Assembly: GCA_002774315.1 (NCBI GenBank)
Contig: PEYP01000062.1
Span: 1-8,314, forward strand
Length of the DNA stretch: 8,314 nt
From: Candidatus Stahliibacteriota bacterium CG08_land_8_20_14_0_20_40_26
Lineage (GTDB): Bacteria > Hydrothermota > UBA3073
Direction: 5' to 3'
This document shows, in pieces, positions 1 to 5,470 of this stretch. The notes under the pieces were generated by a model that searched no databases, was not told the DNA's origin, and worked only from the letters and a program-made list of their open reading frames with translations. The position numbers were made by a program, and so were the translations under genes. How positions within the stretch are numbered: the stretch's first letter is position 1; every line of letters starts with the position of its first letter.

Positions 1-1
1 T

Positions 2-1234
2 ATCACACCCCTTCCACTGGACCGATTCACCTAATGGGATTCTTGTATCAAAGACGAGAGAGAGATTCCGAAAGACAGTGTATAAAAGCGATATGGTTGG
101 TGTAATATAGCTTCCTGCCGGGTCCCCTCTAAATACGATGGGAGAGGATAGACTACAATCAAGCCCTCTCCATTTCAGCGTAACTCCCGGCGATATAGAA
201 AGATACGGCATATAATCTGACACGTTGTGGCGATATTCCATATCTAATGTTAATCCGTTCCAGTTAGTTCGAGCTTCTATAAAATATATACTGGTATCTT
301 TAATGAAATACGCAGTTGTGTCATAATAAAATACAGGATAGTTTTCTTGATATCCAGCCTTTATTCTGCTGTGCCGGGAGCTCAATGCAAATTCAATACG
401 AGAACCTGTATTTAATTCATAATGGGATTCACTACAGAATGGATTTATAGCCAGCATCTCATTTCTATCCAGAATAGTCGTATAAGGAGAATAAGACAGG
501 TACAGAGTAAAATTGGAAAAGGCACTTGTTGCAGAGAACACAGGATATATTCTGCTTAGGTTGCGTGTATTGCTCATAGCAGTAAATATACCGGGGGAGA
601 GTGTAAAACTGCTTATATATAATGGGAACTTAATAAAAAATGAAGATATAAAATCTTCATTTATGTAGACTTTTGTCTTGTTTGTGATGTCCAGATGGGA
701 AATATTGTATGTCGCATCAAAGGTGACTGAATTATCCTCATCTTGAGATAGAACACTTCTTGCAATGCCTCCATCAACCCGAAAGGGCATTCTGATAAAC
801 GAGAATTTTAACCCTGTTTCGGTGTATCTTTTGCCTGAAAGTCTCTTTCCTCCCCTGAAAGAGGCATTTTCATAATAGACTCTTATATATGGCAAACCTA
901 AATGTAATCCTATTCTTTCTTTTAGTTCTGTTACATCCCTGTCATACACCACAGATAGAGAGTATTGATTAAATCCACTGTAAGCCCTTATCTTTCCAGA
1001 AGAACCTGCCTCTGCTTGAAGTCTCACGGTGTAGTCTTTTCTACGCACAACATCTATTGCCCTTAATTTTACTGTCCCGGGAATATATTCATTAATTTCA
1101 GGGAGAGGGAATACGCTGTCAGGCAATAAACTTCCTTTTATGACTTCTAATTCGGGTCTTTCCCCGTATATCGTTACCTGAGGAAGTTCAAGCTCGGGTG
1201 CCTGAAGTATTATAAAAAATAATATTTGGAGCAT
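2..1234 (-). CDS. Outer-membrane beta-barrel protein, C-terminus outside window
   Basis: Translating the minus strand from the ATG at 1234 gives 411 codons without a stop, running off the left edge, so the gene is partial. Residues 1-12 (MLQILFFIILQA) look like a short export signal with poor charge and no clear cleavage site. Next comes PQVTIYGERPELE, which resembles the TonB-box region of TonB-dependent receptors. From about residue 70 the protein is a long series of alternating polar/hydrophobic segments rich in Tyr, Ser, Thr and Phe, as expected for transmembrane beta strands. I see no plug-domain signatures, so this may be a plugless barrel or a receptor-like relative. It starts 9 nt after the TPR gene stop, with AAAAGGG about 4 nt before the ATG as a weak ribosome site, so it is the second gene of that operon. 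The substrate is unknown. That it is a barrel is inferred from pattern, not from a recognised family. Confidence 0.72.
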   Translation of the reverse strand, partial: MLQILFFIILQAPELELPQVTIYGERPELEVIKGSLLPDSVFPLPEINEYIPGTVKLRAIDVVRRKDYTVRLQAEAGSSGKIRAYSGFNQYSLSVVYDRDVTELKERIGLHLGLPYIRVYYENASFRGGKRLSGKRYTETGLKFSFIRMPFRVDGGIARSVLSQDEDNSVTFDATYNISHLDITNKTKVYINEDFISSFFIKFPLYISSFTLSPGIFTAMSNTRNLSRIYPVFSATSAFSNFTLYLSYSPYTTILDRNEMLAINPFCSESHYELNTGSRIEFALSSRHSRIKAGYQENYPVFYYDTTAYFIKDTSIYFIEARTNWNGLTLDMEYRHNVSDYMPYLSISPGVTLKWRGLDCSLSSPIVFRGDPAGSYITPTISLLYTVFRNLSLVFDTRIPLGESVQWKGCD

Positions 1235-1243
1235 TTTTCCCTT

Positions 1244-3895
1244 TTATTTTATCTCTTCAAGTTTTCTCTTTGCTTCTTTTACGAGAAGAGAATCATCTCT
1301 CCTCTCTATCACCATCATATAAAACTTTCTTGCCTCGTTGCTCTTTCCCATACTCATTTGACATTCTGCTGCCTTAAACAGGGCTCTGGATATAAATTCA
1401 TTCTCACCGTAAAGATAGTTTACCATGAGATATGACCTTGAGGCGGACTCATAATTGCCGTCTTTCAAATAGGATTCTCCTTCCAGAAATCTTGCTTGCG
1501 GCTTCAGGAGAGCGTCGTCTCCCTCAAGCACCACAGATAAATGCAAGCGTGCATTGCTTGTGTCGCCCTTTTTAATAAGTATCCCTGCAAGTTCTACTTC
1601 TGCTTTGTTTCTCATTTGCGCATTCCCGACTTTTATAAGGTTCTTCAGGATTCTTTCTGCATCCCTATAGTTTCTTTCTTCTGCGTATACCTCTGCGAGT
1701 TTTAATAACGCCTCGTTACTGTTTGCTCTTACAAGGCACTCTTTAGCTTCTTTAAAATTTCCTCTTTCTATATAAATATCTGAAAGTATAAGAAGCGCCT
1801 TCACGGTAGTTTCTTCGTCAGGGAATTCTCTTACAAGTCTTGTAAGTACCTCTATGGCTCTCTCCTTATTACCGAGGGAACAATATGACATACCCTGCCA
1901 GTACAGGGCACGGGACAAAAGTTTCCGAGATTTTACTGCATTGTAGTATTCCGCTGCCTTTCTATAATCGCCATCCTGGTATGTAAGGTCACCTATCTTT
2001 ATGTAGATATCGTCCGAGATGTGAGGATTGGTCTTTACATAACTTGATGCGAGTGAAAGCGCACTGCCAAGTCCCCGTGCTCTGTATTCTGCGTCTATAA
2101 TGCCGTTTATTGCGAGGATGGCATCCTTGGGTAAGGGTCGAGGCAGAAGGGCAAGTGCCTTCTTGTAGGATGCATTGGCGTTATCGTATCTACCCATATC
2201 AAAGTAGCTATCGCCAATCAGGATTGTGGCATTATAAACATAATCACTGGACGGATAGAGTCTTAACAGGTCGTCAAGTGTTTCTATTGAACCTGAGAAA
2301 TCTCCTGTACGCCTTTTTGCAACGCCTGTTAAGAATTGTGCCTCTCCCGCCCTTTTGTTCATCGGGAATTCTCTTGTAAATACCTCAAAAGATTCTATTG
2401 CTTCTTCATATCTGCCCATATCAAAGTATACCTTCCCTATATCAAAATCTGCTCCCTCAATCCTGCTATACCATACGACTGCCTTTTCGTATTCTTTCAA
2501 GGAGTATGCAAGCTCTGCTGCCCTGTGTAGTATACCATTTTCTGGATAGCGTTCTGTCAATGTTATAAGAGTATTGATTGCATTCGTCTTCTCTTTGTTC
2601 TTTTTGTATGCATAAGCAAGTCCGAGAAGTCCCTCTCTCTGGGTAGTCTCATCTTCACTTGCAGTCCTGTATTCCTCTATTGCCTTAGGGTAATTAGCCC
2701 TTTCGTAATAAACTTCCCCGAGAATAAGATGTATATGGGGTAGGTATTTTTTATAACTCTTATTTATGTATTTAAGCGCAAGATCCTCTGCTGCATCCAG
2801 GTCTTTTTTCTTGCATAATGAGAGTGACGCACGGTAGAGTGCTTCTTCATCTTTTGTTTCTTCGTAGATAGATAGATATTTGTCTTTTGCCTTGTCGTAT
2901 CTTCCAACCTCATATAGTGTATTTGCTGCCATCAATTTTGCTTCTTTCGTGGCGAGTTTATCAAACCACGAAAGTGCTTCTTCGTATAGTTTTTTTTCAA
3001 AATAGATCCTACCAATTCTCATTACTGCTTCGTCTTTCAGGTTTTCGTTCTTCTCAAGTTTTTTGTATTCTGCAAGTGCCTTATCAAGATTTCTTGTAGC
3101 ATAGAATACATCACCAAGCCCGAGTATTCCAGCATTGTTGTATCTGCCTGATAAAAGAGAGTTGTATTTTTCTTTCGCTCGTTCGTATAATCCCAGTTTA
3201 AGGTATGTATGTCCAAGAAAGAGTGATGCTTCCTCTTCATATCTACCTCCGACATTAGAGAGTTTTTCTTTTGCAGTTTTATAGTCTCCTCTTTCGTAAT
3301 GTATCCTTCCGGCATAATATAAAGCAGCATCCAGAAGTGTGCTTTTGGGGTATTCTTTTATCAGTCTGTCAAAATAGGAAACTGCGTCATCGTAGTGTCC
3401 GAGTTCTTTTTCTGTAAATCCAGCTGAATATATAGCGTACTCTATGTATTTTGATTCTGACGGAACAGATTTGTAATAATAGATTGCGGAATCAAGTTCT
3501 CCGGTTCTGTAATAGCATTCGCCGAGCCAGTATTTTGAATCGGGGATAGCAAGGGATTTGTAAATAGAGATCGCCTTTTTGTATTCTCCAAGTTCAAAGT
3601 GACATCTTGCAAGTTGTTGTGTTGCAAGATCTTTGAGGTTGGAAGAGGGATAAGTGGAAATGAACTTTGTAAATTCATCCCTTGCAGAAGTGTAATTTTT
3701 TAGATAAAAGTCAGACGATGCAATGTAGTATTCTGCTTTCTCCCTATATGGACTGGCCGGATATTCCCTTACAAAATTTGTAAATTCTTCCTTTGCGAGC
3801 GTGAATACACCGTCATGATAGAGACCATATGCAAAATCAAAACTCTCCTTGGGGGAAGTGAGAAAAGATACCAGTATAATGAATCCTATCATCAT
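1244..3895 (-). CDS. Exported TPR-repeat protein (about 25 repeats)
   Basis: The product has 883 residues. Residues 1 to about 15 (MMIGFIILVSFLTSP) form a hydrophobic export signal. The rest is an almost unbroken solenoid of about 25 tetratricopeptide repeats with the usual pattern (LGxxYxxxGxYxxAxxxFxxLxxxYP), for example GEYKKAISIYKSL, GRYEEAIESFEVFTREFP and GNKERAIEVLTRLVREFP. The first two repeats, with YP at the end of helix B, resemble the YbgF/CpoB and BamD style found in periplasmic TPR proteins. TPR solenoids are protein-binding scaffolds; no catalytic domain is visible. Its location is probably periplasmic. Together with the barrel gene 9 nt downstream it suggests a cell-envelope function such as barrel assembly, trafficking or complex scaffolding, but the exact job is unknown. 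The start is chosen because the signal peptide begins there and the promoter lies directly upstream. There is no Shine-Dalgarno, so the mRNA is probably leaderless. Confidence 0.92.
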   Translation of the reverse strand: MMIGFIILVSFLTSPKESFDFAYGLYHDGVFTLAKEEFTNFVREYPASPYREKAEYYIASSDFYLKNYTSARDEFTKFISTYPSSNLKDLATQQLARCHFELGEYKKAISIYKSLAIPDSKYWLGECYYRTGELDSAIYYYKSVPSESKYIEYAIYSAGFTEKELGHYDDAVSYFDRLIKEYPKSTLLDAALYYAGRIHYERGDYKTAKEKLSNVGGRYEEEASLFLGHTYLKLGLYERAKEKYNSLLSGRYNNAGILGLGDVFYATRNLDKALAEYKKLEKNENLKDEAVMRIGRIYFEKKLYEEALSWFDKLATKEAKLMAANTLYEVGRYDKAKDKYLSIYEETKDEEALYRASLSLCKKKDLDAAEDLALKYINKSYKKYLPHIHLILGEVYYERANYPKAIEEYRTASEDETTQREGLLGLAYAYKKNKEKTNAINTLITLTERYPENGILHRAAELAYSLKEYEKAVVWYSRIEGADFDIGKVYFDMGRYEEAIESFEVFTREFPMNKRAGEAQFLTGVAKRRTGDFSGSIETLDDLLRLYPSSDYVYNATILIGDSYFDMGRYDNANASYKKALALLPRPLPKDAILAINGIIDAEYRARGLGSALSLASSYVKTNPHISDDIYIKIGDLTYQDGDYRKAAEYYNAVKSRKLLSRALYWQGMSYCSLGNKERAIEVLTRLVREFPDEETTVKALLILSDIYIERGNFKEAKECLVRANSNEALLKLAEVYAEERNYRDAERILKNLIKVGNAQMRNKAEVELAGILIKKGDTSNARLHLSVVLEGDDALLKPQARFLEGESYLKDGNYESASRSYLMVNYLYGENEFISRALFKAAECQMSMGKSNEARKFYMMVIERRDDSLLVKEAKRKLEEIK

Positions 3896-3901
3896 AACTT
3901 A

Positions 3902-3930
3902 ATTATACAGTCTTTTTTGTGAAAAGTCAA
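3902..3930 (-). promoter_or_regulatory. Sigma70-type promoter of the TPR/barrel operon, leaderless
   Basis: On the minus strand TTGACT (3930-3925) is followed by exactly 17 bp and then TATAAT (3907-3902), one mismatch from the full housekeeping consensus (TTGACA/TATAAT). Six bases (TAAGTT) separate the -10 box from the ATG at 3895, so the expected start of transcription, about 7 nt past the -10 box, falls on the A of the start codon. No Shine-Dalgarno sequence could fit. This is a strong match by eye; the transcription start itself is inferred. Confidence 0.85.
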
Positions 3931-3945
3931 GGAAAAAAATTGTAG

Positions 3946-3964
3946 GCACAAATTCAATTTGTGC
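3946..3964. repeat. Palindrome P1 (GCACA-AATT-C-AATT-TGTGC)
   Basis: A perfect 19-nt palindrome with 9-bp arms around a single C, preceded by TGTAG. It is the leftmost of five related palindromes in the divergent intergenic region. It lies 16 bp beyond the -35 box of the minus-strand promoter. It could form a hairpin in single-stranded DNA or RNA, or serve as a dyad protein site, but the family resemblance favours a dispersed palindromic repeat. Confidence 0.8.
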
Positions 3965-3981
3965 TAAATAAATTTTTGTAG

Positions 3982-4020
3982 GCACACCTGCCTGACGGCA
4001 GTCAGGGATTCAATCTGTGC
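3982..4020. repeat. Palindrome P2, split by a 20-bp inserted palindrome
   Basis: GCACA (3982-3986) and GATTCAATCTGTGC (4007-4020) are separated by 20 bases. Joined, they give GCACAGATTCAATCTGTGC, a perfect 19-nt palindrome with the same design as P1 (9-bp arms, one central base, TGTAG before it). The interruption is therefore best read as an insertion into a pre-existing repeat. Confidence 0.75.
3987..4006 (+). mobile_element. 20-bp palindromic insertion, copy A
   Basis: CCTGCCTGACGGCAGTCAGG sits between CACA and GA inside palindrome P2. It can fold as CCTGAC/GTCAGG with a GGCA loop, or as CTGCC/GGCAG. The reverse complement of the copy at 8278-8297 matches it at 18 of 20 positions. No target duplication is visible and it encodes nothing, so if mobile it would need an outside enzyme. 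Calling it an insertion rests on the clean restoration of P2 when it is removed. Confidence 0.65.
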
Positions 4021-4102
4021 AGGCACGATTTGAAATCGTGCCTGCATCTGCACGGTTAAAACCGTGCCTACATCTGCACGAATTGAATTCGTGCCTACAT
4101 CT
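4018..4102. repeat. Tandem array of three palindromes (P3-P5), 26-27 nt units
   Basis: Three units follow each other: 4023-4049 (core GCACG-ATTT-G-AAAT-CGTGC), 4050-4075 (GCACG-GTT-AA-AAC-CGTGC) and 4076-4102 (GCACG-AATT-G-AATT-CGTGC). Each core is followed by CTACATCT, or CTGCATCT after the first. The first unit has an extended palindrome from 4018 to 4046 with 14-bp arms. Core sequences differ between units but both arms change together, so each stays a perfect palindrome. There are no unique spacers, so this is not a CRISPR array. It sits between two divergent promoters, about 50 bp from the plus-strand -35 box. Confidence 0.85.
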
Positions 4103-4103
4103 A

Positions 4104-4129
4104 CTTTGTGTCCTTTGTGAACTTTGTGG
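4104..4129. repeat. CTTTGTG element with 9-nt period
   Basis: CTTTGTG occurs at 4104, 4113 and 4122, separated by two variable bases each time. The reverse complement of the right window edge carries CTCTGTGTCCTC and, after the 20-bp insertion, TGTGG, which matches CTTTGTGTCCTTTGTGG closely. From memory, similar ACCACAGAGGACACAGAG stretches are scattered in many environmental genomes, so this is read as a dispersed non-coding repeat. The remaining bases up to the plus-strand promoter (4130-4150) hold nothing I recognise. Confidence 0.6.
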
Positions 4130-4150
4130 TGAATGTTGGTTAAAAAAAAC

Positions 4151-4179
4151 TTGCATTCTTTTGAAATTTGTGTTATAAT
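4151..4179 (+). promoter_or_regulatory. Promoter of the plus-strand gene run, extended -10
   Basis: TTGCAT (4151-4156), then 17 bp, then TATAAT (4174-4179), with TG at 4171-4172 giving an extended -10 (TGTTATAAT). Eight bases separate the -10 box from the ATG at 4188, so transcription should start at about 4186-4188, on or within two bases of that ATG. The message therefore seems to begin at the start codon of the TPM fragment, as on the opposite strand. Confidence 0.8.
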
Positions 4180-4187
4180 GACAGGGT

Positions 4188-4346
4188 ATGGGAATTGTCA
4201 TCTATACGAAGTGGGGTATAGGTGAGAAGGGTAAAGGTAACGGTGTTCTCATAACCGTCGCGATGGACAACAAAAGGACATGGATTACTACAGGTTATGG
4301 ACTTGAAGGTATAATCCCGGATGCTACAGCAGGAAGTGGCTGGTGA
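4188..4346 (+). pseudogene. TPM-domain gene fragment (52 codons), possible leader ORF
   Basis: The ATG at 4188 opens 52 codons ending in TGA at 4344-4346. The peptide contains WGIGEKGKGNGVL, ...VAMDNKRTWITTGYGLEG and IIPDA, the order of motifs in the middle of TPM domains (TPM_phosphatase/YgcG/DUF477 family). The N-terminal half of that domain, with its acidic start motif, and the C-terminal tail and membrane part are missing. An in-frame stop (TGA at 4179-4181) overlaps the -10 box, so no upstream extension exists. It is therefore a remnant that cannot form a complete TPM fold. It sits right behind a good promoter, and its final codons carry the AGGA (4331-4334) that serves the next gene, with which it shares GTGA. 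It may be kept as a translated leader that couples translation to the lipoprotein gene. Known: the domain family. Inferred: the truncation history and leader role. Confidence 0.7.
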
Positions 4347-5440
4347 GACGCGTATTTATACTAACTTTAGTGATTACATCCTTTTTTGGGTGTGCTACAA
4401 CTCCCATAAGATTGGTTGCACCTAAAAGGCCTGTTTTTGAAATTGAATATCCTCGCCACAGGATAAAGATAGAGCAACCGCTGATTCTTCCTTACAGGGG
4501 AATATATCTTAATTGCTATGCTGCAATAAGGCTTAAAAGATATATTGAGAGTATGCGCGGAACGGAGCTGAACTGTGTTGTTGTAGATTTCAAAAACGAT
4601 GTAGGGCTTGTTACCTACGATACGAGGGTGGAATTTGCAAAAAGAATTGGTGCAGTAAAACCCATTCTTGATTTAGAGAGTATTATAAGAATCTGCGAAG
4701 AAAACGGAATATATCTTATAGGCAGAATTGTAGTATTCAAGGATTCAATACTTGCAAGCTATGATAGGGGTAGATACGGAATAAGACACAAAAACGGGGG
4801 AGTGTGGAAAGACAGGGCTGGGAATCTGTGGGTCGACCAGTATTCCTCTGAGGTATGGGATTATGTGATAGATATTGCAAAAGATCTAGCAGAAAGGGGG
4901 GTCAGGGAAATTCAGTTTGATTATGTGAGATTCCCATCAAGAGGTGATATGAATGCAATGTGGTTTTTCCACAAAACAGAGGATATTGAGAGAGAAGACC
5001 TGATAGTGGAATTTTTGAAGAAAGCGTATATATCACTCAAGCCGCACGGAGTCAATGTTGCAGTGGATTTGTATGGTTATACAACATGGCTTGAAAGTAT
5101 GAAACAGGAAGGTCAAAATATCTCAAAGATAGAAAACTGGGTTGATGTTATATGTCCTATGTTATACCCATCGCATTTCCACAATGACTTTAAAAAAAAT
5201 ACAAACCCAAGGGAATATTATATAGTTTATGAGAGTCTTGTGAACGGTTATGAGACGATAGGCAGGGAGAAATTCGTTGCGTATATACAGGGTTTTGACT
5301 ACAAGTCACCTAATTTTGGCCCAGAATATATTGGGAATCAGATAAAAGCTGTTAGAGACGCGAAGGCAAGGGGTTATATAGTATGGAATGCAAGAAGTGA
5401 TTACTCAGTGCTGTTCCAATTGTTAAAATCGAAAAGATAA
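4343..5440 (+). CDS. Lipoprotein, putative glycoside hydrolase (DUF4015)
   Basis: The product has 365 residues and a GTG start overlapping the TPM fragment stop by 4 nt; AGGA lies 8 nt before the GTG. Residues 1-17 are a lipoprotein signal (RRVFILTLVITSFFGC), with Cys17 as the lipid-bearing residue; the lipobox FFGC is slightly off consensus. Ala at position 18 fits release to the outer membrane. The remainder matches the DUF4015 putative glycosyl hydrolase family, a predicted TIM barrel. Landmarks are YRGIYLNCYA (51-60), ELNCVVVDFKNDVGLVTYD (75-93), GIYLIGRIVVFKD (122-134), IQFDYVRFPS (190-199), VDVICPMLYPSHF (267-279) and GYIVWNARSDYS (344-355). The aspartate in FDYVRFP (Asp193) is a candidate catalytic residue. 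The protein probably acts on a polysaccharide at the envelope, but activity is unproven for the family. The length looks like a complete single-domain member. Confidence 0.85.
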   Translation: MRRVFILTLVITSFFGCATTPIRLVAPKRPVFEIEYPRHRIKIEQPLILPYRGIYLNCYAAIRLKRYIESMRGTELNCVVVDFKNDVGLVTYDTRVEFAKRIGAVKPILDLESIIRICEENGIYLIGRIVVFKDSILASYDRGRYGIRHKNGGVWKDRAGNLWVDQYSSEVWDYVIDIAKDLAERGVREIQFDYVRFPSRGDMNAMWFFHKTEDIEREDLIVEFLKKAYISLKPHGVNVAVDLYGYTTWLESMKQEGQNISKIENWVDVICPMLYPSHFHNDFKKNTNPREYYIVYESLVNGYETIGREKFVAYIQGFDYKSPNFGPEYIGNQIKAVRDAKARGYIVWNARSDYSVLFQLLKSKR

Positions 5441-5470
5441 CGGGATTTATATTTGATTTTTGGGGTTTTT

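Noticed and set aside
638..662. Hairpin with 10-bp arms (AAATGAAGAT / ATCTTCATTT) followed on the minus strand by a T-run, resembling an intrinsic terminator
   Set aside because: It is wholly A/T-rich, lies inside the open reading frame of the barrel protein, and the frame continues far past it, so it is probably a chance of composition.
3946..4094. Palindromes as operator sites for a dedicated regulator
   Set aside because: Not excluded, but the cores differ from copy to copy and related palindromes occur elsewhere (inside gcvPB), which fits dispersed repeats better than sites for one protein.
4018..4102. CRISPR-like tandem repeats of 26-27 nt
   Set aside because: The units abut with only a conserved CTRCATCT link, there are no unique spacers and no cas genes, and each unit is itself a full palindrome.
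4010..4201. Minus-strand open frame of 63 codons across the intergenic repeats
   Set aside because: It is made of the palindromic repeats themselves (repeated CRCRHxF peptides) and crosses the plus-strand promoter, so it is a by-product of the array.
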